Source: Geodermatophilus sabuli (GTDB lineage: Bacteria; Actinomycetota; Actinomycetes; Mycobacteriales; Geodermatophilaceae). From it: a DNA stretch of 64,000 nt. The stretch lies in assembly GCF_900215145.1 (NCBI RefSeq), contig NZ_OBDO01000015.1, positions 1 to 64,000 on the forward strand, read 5' to 3'. Shown here piece by piece: positions 15,789 to 24,376 of this stretch. Under the pieces are notes generated by a model. It was not told where the DNA came from, made no database searches, and saw only the letters and a list, made by a program, of their open reading frames with translations. Position 1 is the first letter of the stretch. Every line of letters starts with the position of its first letter. The translations under genes were made by a program, and so were the position numbers.

Positions 15789-17065
15789 GGGGCGTCCCCG
15801 CGCCAGGTGCCGGTCACCGCGGCGTCCACGCACTCGGCGAGCGTGCCGAACAACCCCTGCACGCCCATGATCGCCGGCAGGTAGTGCACCTGCTTGGCCG
15901 AGTCCGTGGCGACGACCCGGGTGCCGTTCGGCAGGAACTGCCCGATCGCCGGGCAGGTGTCGCTCATCAGCAGCGCGCCGGCGTCGGCCAGGGCCTGCGC
16001 GTAGCCGTTCTGCTCGGCCACGTGCCGCAGCGCGCGCGGGGTGAACACCCACAGCTCGGTGCCGTCGTGCACCCGGCGGCCCTCCAGCAGCCGGACGACG
16101 TCGCGGATCTGGCCCAGCGTCGCGTGCGGGCAGCCGATCATGACCAGGTCGACGTCGGTGTCGGTCGCGGTGGCGTTGAGGTGCTCGTAGGCCTCCTGGC
16201 GCTCGGCCGCCCCGTAGCGCAGCCGCACCTGCGGGGCCCGCCCGGCCAGCGCCTCCTCCACCGTGCGGGCCTCGGCGGTGATCCCGGGCACGTGGTACAT
16301 CTCCACGCCGCCGGAGGACGCCGCCGCGGCGCCGAAGTGCTTGAGCCGGACGAGGTCCGGGGTGGCGGTGATGCCGTCGACGACCGGGATGGCCTCCTCG
16401 GGCACCTGCTCGCCGATCCAGTAGCCCAACAGGCCCCAGTCCCGGTTGCTGGTCACGGGGACGCCCACCTCGACCAGGTGGGTGCCGTGCCGGTTCCCGT
16501 CCAGGTGCAGGCCCCAGTAGGGGATCTTGCCGGTGAGCATGGCCGCGCCGGTGCTCTCCCGGCCCTCGACGTTGGTCCGCGCGCCGAGCACGGAGTTGAC
16601 GTAGACGACCGCCGAGCTCTCCATCCACGCGCAGTGCTCGCCCTTGAGCGGCACGTTGCCCACCTGGTAGGGCGTGCAGGTGTTGAGCAGGTGGATGCCG
16701 TGCTCGGCGTTGTACCGCTCGCTGGCCATGATCTCGTCGTGCTCGGCCTGCGGCAGCCCCTGCACCTGCCAGTGCTCGGTGTCCATCGGTCCGATGAGCT
16801 GGTAGCTCTGCGCCTTCACCGGCGGGATGGTGAGCACGGTCGGCGCGTCCAGGCTGTGCTCGGAGAAGGCGGCGTCCGGGGTGGGGGAGCCGCACACCAG
16901 GCTGTGCCGGGAGCCGAAGAGGTTGGCCCCGCACACGTTGTCGGTGTCGACCAGCCGCTCGGCGCCCAGCACCTCGCCGTAGCGGACCAGCAGGTCCATG
17001 GCGGCGGCGACCGCCTCGCCCTCGGCGCCGTCGAGCATGGCCCGCTCGTCGTCGGTGAGCCGCAT
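15785..17065 (-). CDS. Aconitase X catalytic (large) subunit
   Basis: A 426-residue aconitase X catalytic domain. Recognisable parts are LTDDERAMLDGAEGEAVAAAM at the N-terminus, the Cys-containing LLNTCTPYQVGNVP, SSAVVYVNSVLGARTNVEGR, MIGCPHATLGQIRDV and LMSDTCPAI. The Cys residues would hold the metal or iron-sulfur centre used by this hydro-lyase superfamily. With the separate small subunit this is the two-chain form. Substrate is unknown; the importer, FAD oxidoreductase and IlvD/Edd dehydratase in the same transcript suggest a hydroxylated or amino acid-like compound. ATG overlaps the FAD gene stop (TGATG). Confidence 0.9.
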   Translation of the reverse strand: MRLTDDERAMLDGAEGEAVAAAMDLLVRYGEVLGAERLVDTDNVCGANLFGSRHSLVCGSPTPDAAFSEHSLDAPTVLTIPPVKAQSYQLIGPMDTEHWQVQGLPQAEHDEIMASERYNAEHGIHLLNTCTPYQVGNVPLKGEHCAWMESSAVVYVNSVLGARTNVEGRESTGAAMLTGKIPYWGLHLDGNRHGTHLVEVGVPVTSNRDWGLLGYWIGEQVPEEAIPVVDGITATPDLVRLKHFGAAAASSGGVEMYHVPGITAEARTVEEALAGRAPQVRLRYGAAERQEAYEHLNATATDTDVDLVMIGCPHATLGQIRDVVRLLEGRRVHDGTELWVFTPRALRHVAEQNGYAQALADAGALLMSDTCPAIGQFLPNGTRVVATDSAKQVHYLPAIMGVQGLFGTLAECVDAAVTGTWRGDAP

Positions 17066-18405
17066 CAGGTCTCCCTCCCGAGCCAGGCGCCGGCCTCCTC
17101 CAGCCGGGCCTGCAGCTTGCCGGCGTCGACCGCGCCGACGGCGACCCCGGCGGAGAGCGCCAGGTCCGCGGCGGTGCCGGCGGCCTGGCCCATGGCGAAG
17201 CAGGGCCCGGAGACCCGGGCGCTGGACTGGTCCTCGTGGGTCATCGATGCGCACCGGCCGACGACGTAGGTGTTGGTGAGCACCTGCGGGACGATCATGC
17301 GGAACGGCAGCTGGTTGTAGCCGCGCGGCTGCCGCTGCCAGCGGATCTCGACGTCGCCGGCCACGTGCGCCTCCACCGGCCACCCGTTGACGCCGATGGC
17401 GTCGGGGAAGTCCGCGCAGTCGAGGACGTCGTCCTCGCTGAGCTGGTAGGCCCCCACGGTCCGGCGGGTCTCGCGGATGCCGATGTCCGGGGCGATGTCG
17501 ACGACGTAGGCGGCCTCGAAGCCGGGCACCTCCCGCTGGTAGAACGGGAAGACGTCGCGCACCTGCCGGCGGCCCTGCAGCTCGCCGCGGGTCAGCTGCC
17601 AGACGTCGGTGCCGTCGATCGCGCTGCCGTCGGGGTTGCGCAGCTGGGTGATGTTGGCCCGCCACTCCAGCGGGTTGCGCTGCGGGCGAACGATCGGCCG
17701 CTTGCGCGGGAAGGCGAACCGGCCGCCCAGCTCGGCCTCGTCCATGAGGTCGGGCAGCCGGTCGTAGGTGGCGTGCGCGGCATCGGAGTCGACGCCGTTG
17801 ATGCGGAACATCAGCGACGGGTAGAGCATCCCGTGCGCCGGGTCGGTCTTCTCGTACGGCGCCCCGGCCCACGCGGCGAGGTCGCCGTCCCCGGAGCCGT
17901 CGACGAACACCCGGCCGCGGATCGCGCCGCGGCCGGACTTGGACTCCACCAGCAGCGCGTCGACGGTGCTCTCGTCGGCCATGACGACGCCGACGGCCAG
18001 CGCGTGGAACAGCAGCGTCACCCCGGACTCGACCAGCAGGTCGTCGAGGGCGATCTTGTAGGCGCTGATGTCGTAGGCCTGGGCCAGGATGCGGTTGGCG
18101 AAGCTCAGGTGCGGCGCGTTGAGCCCGTCGAGCGCGGCCATCCGCTCGAGCAGCTCGTCGGCCAGCCCGTGGACGACCTGCCGGTCCTCACCGTGCACGC
18201 GCGCGTGCAGCCCGCAGAAGGTGGACAGCCCGCCCGCGCTGCCGGCGCCGCCGGTGTAGCCGTTGCGCTCCACCAGGATCGTCGAGCGGCCGGCGCGGGC
18301 GGCCGCGGCCGCGGCCATCACCCCGGCCGGCCCGCCGCCGAGGACGACGACGTCGTACTCCCCGAGGACGGCGGTGCGCCGTCCCGGCTCCTCGACCCAG
18401 CTCAT
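17065..18405 (-). CDS. FAD-dependent oxidoreductase (FAD_oxidored family), copy 1
   Basis: A 446-residue flavoprotein. The dinucleotide-binding motif is VVLGGGPAGVMAAAAAARAG near residues 20-39, then ILVERNGYTGGAGSAGG. Later come FVDGSGDGDLAAWAGAPYE and the IGIRETRR stretch typical of PF12831 proteins, and near the C-terminus VGRCASMTHEDQSSARVSGPCFAMGQAAGTAA closing the FAD site. It would oxidise or reduce a small organic acid; acceptor unknown. It shares most of its sequence with the enzyme at 24373-25716. It overlaps the dehydratase gene by four bases. Confidence 0.87.
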   Translation of the reverse strand: MSWVEEPGRRTAVLGEYDVVVLGGGPAGVMAAAAAARAGRSTILVERNGYTGGAGSAGGLSTFCGLHARVHGEDRQVVHGLADELLERMAALDGLNAPHLSFANRILAQAYDISAYKIALDDLLVESGVTLLFHALAVGVVMADESTVDALLVESKSGRGAIRGRVFVDGSGDGDLAAWAGAPYEKTDPAHGMLYPSLMFRINGVDSDAAHATYDRLPDLMDEAELGGRFAFPRKRPIVRPQRNPLEWRANITQLRNPDGSAIDGTDVWQLTRGELQGRRQVRDVFPFYQREVPGFEAAYVVDIAPDIGIRETRRTVGAYQLSEDDVLDCADFPDAIGVNGWPVEAHVAGDVEIRWQRQPRGYNQLPFRMIVPQVLTNTYVVGRCASMTHEDQSSARVSGPCFAMGQAAGTAADLALSAGVAVGAVDAGKLQARLEEAGAWLGRET

Positions 18406-20108
18406 CGGGGGGTCTCCTCGCGGGTGCGGCCGGGGGACGGCGGGGTGAGCACCGCGCCCGCCGGGACGGGGGAGACCAGCCGGCGGTAGGCCGACAGCCA
18501 CCCGTGGTCGGGGCCCGGATCGGGGGCGCTGAGGCGCTCCCGGCGGGCGGCGAGCACGTCGTCGGGGACGTCGAGGTCGACGGTGCGCCGGTCGACGTCG
18601 ATGACGATGCGGTCGCCGTCCTCGACGAGGGCCAGCGGGCCGCCCAGGGCGGCCTCCGGCGTCACCTCCCCGACGACGGTGCCCACGTTGACCAGGCCGG
18701 ACATCTGCCCGTCGGTGACCACCGCGACGCGGTCGCCGAGGCCGGCGCCCTCGAGGGCGAAGACGACCGCCGAGCCCAGCGCCATGCCGGGGCCGCCGAC
18801 GACGCCCAGGCCGCGGACGACGAGGACCGTGCCGGGGGAGACCTCGCCGCGCTGCAGGCCGGCCAGCGCCTCGTCGCGGGAGGAGTAGCACAGCGCCGTC
18901 CCCTCGAACCGGCGGTTGCCGCGGTCGTCGACCGGCCGCTTCACCACCGCGCCACCGGGGGCCAGGGACCCCCGGACGACGACGATCGTCGGCCGGGTGC
19001 CGAAGGGCCGGTCCGCGGGGCGCACGACCTCCTCGTCGGCCACCGCCGCGCCGGCCAGCACCTCGCCGAGGGGGCCGCCGTCGACCGTGGGGACGTCGAG
19101 GTCGAGCAGGTCCCGCAGTTGCGCCAGCACCGCCCGAGTGCCGCCGGCCCGCTCGAGGTCCTCGATGAACGCCGGGCCGTTGGGGCGGACGGCGCACAGC
19201 AGCGGCACCCGGTCGGCGAGCCCGGCGAACAACCCGGGCACGTCGACGTCGACCGCGGCCTCGTGCGCCACCGCCTGCAGGTGCTTGATGGAGTTGACCG
19301 AGGCGCTGATCGCCAGCATCACCGTCACCGCGTTGCGGAAGGCGGCCGGCGTCATCACCTGACGGGGCCGCAGCCCCTCGGTGACCAGCGCGACGATGCG
19401 CTCGCCGGCCCGTCGGACGCCCTCCCACATCGCCGGGCTGTTCGCCAGCACCGGCGTGGTGCCCGACAGCGACATGCCCAGGGCCTCGCAGGCCATGTGC
19501 ATCGTGTTCGCCGTCCCGAGCCCGGCGCAGACGCCCGGGCCGCGGATGGCGTTGTCGCTCATCCCGCACAGGTGCTCGAAGGTCATCCGGCCGGCGGCGA
19601 CGGAGCCCGCGGCCAGGAAGACCTCCTCGATGTCGACGTGCTCCCCGCGGTAGTTCCCGGAGGGCTGGTAGCCGCAGCCGACCACGATCGTCGGGATGTC
19701 CAGCCGCCCGGCGGCCATGAGGTGCGCCGGGGCGGTCTTGTCACAGGAGGCGAGGGTGACCATGCCGTCGAGCTGGGCGCCCTCGACGGCCACCTCGACG
19801 TCGTTCACGATCAGGTCGCGGCTGGGCAGGATGTAGCGCCCGTCCCGGCCGGCCGAGGTGATGAAGTCGCTCGGCGCCGCCGTCCGGACCTCGAACGGCA
19901 GCCCGCCCGCGGCCCGGATCGCCTCCTTGAGCGGGCCGACGAGCCCGTCGAGGTGGCTGAAGCAGATCGCGAGGTCCGACGAGGAGTTGACGATCGCGAT
20001 CTTGGGCTTGGTCATGTCCTCGTCGGGGATGCCCAGCGCCCGCCACTGGGCCCGCCGCACCGCCCAGCGGGAGCTGCCCTCCTGCAGGTTGCTGCGCAAC
20101 GGACTCAC
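18402..20108 (-). CDS. IlvD/Edd-family dehydratase, copy 1
   Basis: A 568-residue iron-sulfur dehydratase. Cluster-ligand Cys lie in TLASCDKTAPAHLMAAGRLD and GPGVCAGLGTANTMHMACEALG, with the catalytic Ser in VVTDGQMSGLVNVG. The family converts dihydroxy acids or sugar acids to 2-keto-3-deoxy acids. It lacks the full length and typical N-terminus of housekeeping IlvD, so a catabolic sugar-acid or hydroxy-acid role is likelier. Close paralogue of 25716-27386. GTG start overlaps the permease stop (GTGA), and its stop overlaps the FAD gene start. Confidence 0.87.
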   Translation of the reverse strand: MSPLRSNLQEGSSRWAVRRAQWRALGIPDEDMTKPKIAIVNSSSDLAICFSHLDGLVGPLKEAIRAAGGLPFEVRTAAPSDFITSAGRDGRYILPSRDLIVNDVEVAVEGAQLDGMVTLASCDKTAPAHLMAAGRLDIPTIVVGCGYQPSGNYRGEHVDIEEVFLAAGSVAAGRMTFEHLCGMSDNAIRGPGVCAGLGTANTMHMACEALGMSLSGTTPVLANSPAMWEGVRRAGERIVALVTEGLRPRQVMTPAAFRNAVTVMLAISASVNSIKHLQAVAHEAAVDVDVPGLFAGLADRVPLLCAVRPNGPAFIEDLERAGGTRAVLAQLRDLLDLDVPTVDGGPLGEVLAGAAVADEEVVRPADRPFGTRPTIVVVRGSLAPGGAVVKRPVDDRGNRRFEGTALCYSSRDEALAGLQRGEVSPGTVLVVRGLGVVGGPGMALGSAVVFALEGAGLGDRVAVVTDGQMSGLVNVGTVVGEVTPEAALGGPLALVEDGDRIVIDVDRRTVDLDVPDDVLAARRERLSAPDPGPDHGWLSAYRRLVSPVPAGAVLTPPSPGRTREETPR

Positions 20109-20977
20109 GGGCTGACGCCCGCCACCGAGTCGTGCCACGGGATCATCAGCCGCTTGGTGAGGGTGACCGCCGCGTACAGCAGCGAGCCCATCAGCGCCAG
20201 CAGCACGATCACGGCGAACAGCTGCGGGGCGTCGAGCGCGTTCAGGCTGCGCACCACCAGGTGGCCCAGGCCCTCGCTGCCGCCGAGGTACTCGCCGACG
20301 ATCGCGCCGATCACCGCGAACACGATGCCGACCTCGGCCCCGGCGAAGATGTAGGGCAGCGTGCTGGGGAACTCGAGGTTCCGGAACGTCGCCCAGCGGC
20401 TGGCACCCAACCCGCGCATCACGTCGCGGTGCCCGCGGTCGACCGACCGGACGCCGAGCATCACGTTCAGCATGATCGGGAAGAACGCCAGGATCGCGGC
20501 CATGATGACCTTCGACGTCGTCCCGAAGCCGAACCAGATGACGAAGATCGGGATGAACGCGACCTTCGGGACCACCTGCAGCGCCACCAGCGCCGGCTGC
20601 ACTGCCCGCTCGAGCCACACGACCCGGCCGAGGACGGCGCCGACGGCGGTGCCCGCGACCAGGGCGATGACGAAGCCGAGCAGCACCTCGTAGAGGGTGA
20701 TCCAGATGTCGCGCCAGACGTCGCCGCCGGACAGCAGGGTGATCAGCGAGTCCCAGACGTCCAACGGTGCCGGGAGGATGAACTCCGACACCCCGATCAC
20801 CGAGACGGCGAACTGCCAGCCGCCGATGAGGACGACGAGCAGGACGGGGGTGGAGATGAACGGCAGCCACTTCATCAGGCTGTCGCGGTCGTTCACCGGC
20901 GCGTCCGGGTCCTTGGCCGCCGGCCGGGGGCCGGCGGTCGCGGCGGTGGTCTCGGCGGACTTCACGAGGTCGGTCAT
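20105..20977 (-). CDS. ABC transporter permease, SsuC/TauC-like
   Basis: A 290-residue membrane protein with about six hydrophobic segments. The EAA loop reads RDVMRGLGASRWATFRNLEFPSTLPYIFAGAEVG, as in nitrate/sulfonate/taurine-type (BPD_transp_1) permeases. It works with the ATPase (20974-21804) and lipoprotein (21849-22940) encoded just upstream, with four-base overlaps to the ATPase and to the dehydratase. The coupling of import and enzyme genes means the substrate of this system is taken up intact and then dehydrated or oxidised. Confidence 0.9.
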   Translation of the reverse strand: MTDLVKSAETTAATAGPRPAAKDPDAPVNDRDSLMKWLPFISTPVLLVVLIGGWQFAVSVIGVSEFILPAPLDVWDSLITLLSGGDVWRDIWITLYEVLLGFVIALVAGTAVGAVLGRVVWLERAVQPALVALQVVPKVAFIPIFVIWFGFGTTSKVIMAAILAFFPIMLNVMLGVRSVDRGHRDVMRGLGASRWATFRNLEFPSTLPYIFAGAEVGIVFAVIGAIVGEYLGGSEGLGHLVVRSLNALDAPQLFAVIVLLALMGSLLYAAVTLTKRLMIPWHDSVAGVSP

Positions 20978-21804
20978 CCTTCGTCCAGTTCGTGGCGGAG
21001 TACCCGGACGATCTCCTGGAACTCGGCACTGGTCTCGGTCTCCAGCGAGCGCGGTCGCGCCAGCGGGACGGGGGTGATGGAACGGATGCGGCCGGGCCGC
21101 GGAGTGAGCAGCACGACCCGGTCGGCCAGGAACACGGCCTCGTTGATCGAGTGGGTCACGAAGACGACGGTCGCGCCGGCCTGGGCGTGGATGGACTGCA
21201 GCTCGAGGTTCATCTTGTCGCGGGTCAGGGCGTCCAGCGCCCCGAAGGGCTCGTCCATGAGCAGGATCGTCGGGTCGTAGCTGAGCGCCCGGGCGATGGC
21301 CGCGCGCTGGCGCATGCCGCCGGAGAGCTCCCGCGGGTAGGCGTTCTCGAACCCGGGCAGCCCGACCAGCTCGCACAGCTCAGCGGCTCGGGCCCGCCGC
21401 GCCTTCTTGCCGACCCCGCGCAGCTTGAGCGGCAGCGCGATGTTGTCCGCGACGGTGTACCAGGGGAACAGGTTGGCGTCCTGGAAGACCAGGCCGAAGT
21501 GCTCGAAGGCCTGGTCGTTGCGCTTGCCGCCCCGCCAGATGCTCTCCCCGTCGGCGGTCACCGTGCCCGAGCTCGGCGGCAGCAGACCGGCGAGGATCCG
21601 CAGCAGCGTCGTCTTGCCGCAGCCGGAGCGGCCGACCAGGGAGATGAACTCGCCGCGGCCGATGGTGAGGTCCACGTGGCTCAGCGCGTGCACCTCGCCG
21701 CGTCGGGCCTGGTAGACCTTGTCGACCCCGGAGACCTCCAGTTGGGCGGTGGTGCCCCCGGCCGGTGATGAGGCCGCGGACTGTGCGGGTACGGAGATGG
21801 TCAT
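20974..21804 (-). CDS. ABC transporter ATP-binding protein, SsuB/TauB-like
   Basis: A 276-residue ATPase. Walker A is GRSGCGKTT, Q-loop FQDANLFPW, signature LSGGMRQR, Walker B ILLMDEPFGALDALTR, and the switch His in VFVTHSINEA. The pattern is that of nitrate/sulfonate/taurine importers. The ATG follows AGGGAGG. It energises the permease encoded next and overlaps it by four bases (ATGA). Confidence 0.92.
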   Translation of the reverse strand: MTISVPAQSAASSPAGGTTAQLEVSGVDKVYQARRGEVHALSHVDLTIGRGEFISLVGRSGCGKTTLLRILAGLLPPSSGTVTADGESIWRGGKRNDQAFEHFGLVFQDANLFPWYTVADNIALPLKLRGVGKKARRARAAELCELVGLPGFENAYPRELSGGMRQRAAIARALSYDPTILLMDEPFGALDALTRDKMNLELQSIHAQAGATVVFVTHSINEAVFLADRVVLLTPRPGRIRSITPVPLARPRSLETETSAEFQEIVRVLRHELDEG

Positions 21805-21848
21805 GCCGTCCTCCCTGGATCCGGCGGGGGATGCCGTCACGGGGCTGG

Positions 21849-22940
21849 TCAGGAGCCGGGGGCGAAGTCGTTCGTGTACCACTCGGTGGGGTCCAGGTCG
21901 TCGGGCACGAACCCGGAGCTGTACATCTCCTCGTAGACCGTTTCCCACTGCTCGGGCACGGTCCGGACGATCTGGTCGTCGCCGGCCGAGGTCCAGGACT
22001 CGACGTACTGGGTGAGCGCGGCCTTGCCGACCTCGGGGTCCTCCAACGTCGGGATGGCGTAGTCGGAGAGGCACTCGATGGTCTCGGCGAAGCCGTTGGC
22101 CTCGTCCTCGGCGACGAACTGGATCGACGCCTTGATCGCCGCCAGGTACGAGCGCAGCTGCTCCTGGGCCGCGGGGTCGTCGGCCTGCTCCTGGCTGGTG
22201 ACGTACACCTGCCCGCCGCTCTGCACGTCGTCCGACGGCGCGTAGACGACCGCCTCCGGCTGCTGCTGCTCGAGGGCGACCGCGGTGTCGAGGGAGACGA
22301 CGTAGCCGCCGATCCGGCCGGAGGTGACCAGGTCGAAGACGCCGGGGGCGAGGCCGACCACCTGGGTCTGCACCTCCTCCTGGGGAATCCCGGCGGTGGC
22401 CGCCACCAGCTTGAGGATGATCTCGCTGGTGCCGCCCTCCGAGGGCGTGCCCATGACCCGGCCCTCGATGTCCTCGGGGGACTCCAGCGGATCGGACTCC
22501 GCGGAGACGAACCGGATCGTGCCGGTCTTGTTGACCTGGCCGACGTTGACCAGGGGCGCGTCCCGCTCGCCGATGGCCAGCATCGTCTCCATGTCGCCGA
22601 CGCGGGTGATCAGTGCGCCGCCGGCCAGGACGGTCTGGATGGCCTGCGAGGAGCCCTGCGTGGTCTCGAAGGTGACGTCGAGGCCCTGCTCCTCGAAGTA
22701 GCCGCACGAGGAGGCGACCAGCTCGGGGGTGAAGGTGAGGCTCTCCAGCGGGAGGATGTTGAGGAAGGTGACCTCCTGGAGCTCGCCGTTCCCCCCGCCC
22801 CCGCCCCCGCCCCCGCTGCCGGACGCCTCGTCGTCCCCGCCGCCGCAGGCGGCCAGCAGGGTCGCCGCGCTCGCGGCGGCGAGCGCCACCTGCCACCGCG
22901 GGCGGCGGTGCGGGCTGGGGCGGAGGGCGGAGCGGGTCAT
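21849..22940 (-). CDS. ABC substrate-binding lipoprotein, NMT1/SsuA-like
   Basis: A 363-residue lipoprotein. A basic N-terminus and hydrophobic stretch end in the lipobox LLAAC (Cys32), followed by an eight-Gly run near residues 43-50 that acts as a flexible tether. The mature part is NMT1/SsuA-like: FLNILPLESLTFTPELVASSCGYFEEQGLDV and SPEDIEGRVMGTPSEGGTSE. Such proteins bind pyrimidine precursors, sulfonates, aromatic acids or related small molecules. It is the first gene of the minus transcript; its promoter and operator are at 23025-23093. Confidence 0.9.
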   Translation of the reverse strand: MTRSALRPSPHRRPRWQVALAAASAATLLAACGGGDDEASGSGGGGGGGGNGELQEVTFLNILPLESLTFTPELVASSCGYFEEQGLDVTFETTQGSSQAIQTVLAGGALITRVGDMETMLAIGERDAPLVNVGQVNKTGTIRFVSAESDPLESPEDIEGRVMGTPSEGGTSEIILKLVAATAGIPQEEVQTQVVGLAPGVFDLVTSGRIGGYVVSLDTAVALEQQQPEAVVYAPSDDVQSGGQVYVTSQEQADDPAAQEQLRSYLAAIKASIQFVAEDEANGFAETIECLSDYAIPTLEDPEVGKAALTQYVESWTSAGDDQIVRTVPEQWETVYEEMYSSGFVPDDLDPTEWYTNDFAPGS

Positions 22941-23024
22941 CGGGCTCTCCTCGGGAGATGTGACGGCGGTGTCGAAGCCGGTGCGGGGGACCAGAGGACG
23001 GCGGCGGCCGGGATGACGGTCGAT

Positions 23025-23093
23025 GTGTGCGGTATGCGACCACTCGTGCTGTTACCGCACGGGACGCTATGACCCCCGTCACACGGCTGTCAA
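23025..23093 (-). promoter_or_regulatory. Promoter and three-repeat operator, site 2 (importer transcript)
   Basis: On the minus strand: consensus -35 TTGACA (23093-23088), 18-base spacer, -10 TAGCGT (23069-23064). One base later the operator (23062-23025) begins: repeat A CCGTGCGGTA, repeat B GTGGTCGCAT starting 19 bases after A, inverted repeat C TACCGCACAC. The layout and distance from the -10 equal site 1. It drives the ABC importer, enzymes and IclR gene. Confidence 0.75.
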
Positions 23094-23119
23094 CCGCCGG
23101 GCGAGGTCGCCGGCACACC

Positions 23120-23185
23120 TTGACCGTGGGCGCGCCACCGGTACCGTGTGTGCGGAGTGAGAGCGCTCGTGCGGATCCCGCACAC
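23120..23185 (+). promoter_or_regulatory. Promoter and three-repeat operator, site 3 (copy-2 transcript)
   Basis: -35 TTGACC (23120-23125), 16-base spacer, -10 TACCGT (23142-23147). The operator follows at once (23148-23185): repeat A GTGTGCGGAG, repeat B TCGTGCGGAT starting 19 bases after A, inverted repeat C TCCCGCACAC. Repeats B and C form the palindrome GTGCGG-N3-CCGCAC. It lies 27 bases before the GTG of the partner-protein copy 2, divergent from site 2. Confidence 0.75.
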
Positions 23186-23212
23186 CCTGGGCGCCCGGCC
23201 GGAAGGGGAACC

Positions 23213-24376
23213 GTGACCCAGCTGGACACCCGCCAGGCGCCCCCGGGGGAGCTGCCCCGGATCGATGCCGCGGCACTGCGCGGCGTCCAGGAGTTCTACG
23301 CAGCACAGCGCTGGACCGACGGGCTGCCGGTCATGCCGGTCACCGAGTCCGTGCTCGCCGGGTTCCTGGCGCAGACCTCCCGCGCCCCCGGGGACGTCGT
23401 CTTCCGGATGCCGCACCTGGACCGCTCCTGCACCGTGCGGTCGGCCGCCATCAACGCGGCCATGGCCGGCTGCCTGCCGGAGTACTTCCCGGTGGTGCTC
23501 GCCGCGTGGGACGCCCTGACCGCCGAGGGCTACGCCGGCAAGGGGATCTGGCAGAGCACCACCGGCACCGCCCCGCTGCTGCTGGTCAACGGGCCGGTGC
23601 GCGAGCGGATCGGGCTCAACAGCCGCGGCAACGTCTTCGGCTCAGGGTTCCGGGCCAACGCCACGATCGGCCGGGCCGTCCGCCTCACCGCCATCAACGT
23701 CTTCGGCCTGCACCCGCACGAGCTCGACCAGGCCACGCAGGGCACCCCGGCGAAGTACACCTGCTGCATCGCCGAGAACGAGGAGGACAGCCCCTGGGCG
23801 CCCTTCCCCGTCGACCACGGTTTCCCCGCCGGGACGAGCACGGTGACCTCGATGCTGGTGCGCTCGGTGATCCACGTCGAGGCCCGGCACACCACCGACC
23901 CCGAGCAGCTCGGCCGCGACCTGGCCGGCACGCTGGCCCGCACCGGCGCCCTGGTGCACGAGACGATCAGTGGCTGCCTGGTCCTCGGCCCGGAGCACGC
24001 GCACCTGTTCGCCGCCGCCGGCTGGAGCAAGGCCGACGTCCGGCAGTTCGTCTTCGAGCACGCGGTCAACACCCGCGCCCGGCTGGCCGAGGTCGGCAAG
24101 GACGCCGTGTCCCAGGAGACCCGCTGGCGGCTGCCCGCCGGCCACCCCGACGCGGTGCCCGGCTCGGCCGACGGCGCCCCGGACGACGTCGTCCCGGTGC
24201 TCAACTCCCCGGAGGCGCTGCTCGTCGTGGTCGCCGGGGCGCACAACGCCGGCGTCTCCGCGGTCGCGGAGACCTTCGGCCCGCGCGGCGGGCCCCCCGC
24301 GGTCGCCCTCGTCCAGGACCCCCCGGACGCACCGTCCGCGGAGCAGACCCCCACCGCCCAGGAAGGCACTCCATGA
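23213..24376 (+). CDS. UGSC-partner protein paralogue (copy 2)
   Basis: A 387-residue paralogue of 11647-12702, with an extra N-terminus of about 20 residues and a longer C-terminal tail. All marked segments are kept: RWTDGLPVMP, MAGCLPEYFPVVLAAW, KGIWQSTTGTA, ELDQATQGTPAKYT, VVAGAHNAGVSAVAETFGPRG. The second Cys region reads KYTCCIAENEED, one Cys more than copy 1. The GTG start follows GGAAGGGGAA. No UGSC gene adjoins this copy, so it either shares the one at 11097 or acts alone. Its stop overlaps the FAD oxidoreductase ATG (ATGA). Confidence 0.77.
   Translation: MTQLDTRQAPPGELPRIDAAALRGVQEFYAAQRWTDGLPVMPVTESVLAGFLAQTSRAPGDVVFRMPHLDRSCTVRSAAINAAMAGCLPEYFPVVLAAWDALTAEGYAGKGIWQSTTGTAPLLLVNGPVRERIGLNSRGNVFGSGFRANATIGRAVRLTAINVFGLHPHELDQATQGTPAKYTCCIAENEEDSPWAPFPVDHGFPAGTSTVTSMLVRSVIHVEARHTTDPEQLGRDLAGTLARTGALVHETISGCLVLGPEHAHLFAAAGWSKADVRQFVFEHAVNTRARLAEVGKDAVSQETRWRLPAGHPDAVPGSADGAPDDVVPVLNSPEALLVVVAGAHNAGVSAVAETFGPRGGPPAVALVQDPPDAPSAEQTPTAQEGTP

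Noticed and set aside
18402..20108. Housekeeping dihydroxyacid dehydratase (ilvD)
   Set aside because: Two diverged copies lie in catabolic operons with importer and oxidoreductase genes and no other ilv genes are present; the broader IlvD/Edd family is the safer call.
22795..22815. The C-rich run as a structural or regulatory element
   Set aside because: It encodes the Gly tether after the lipobox of the binding protein, a common feature of lipoproteins.
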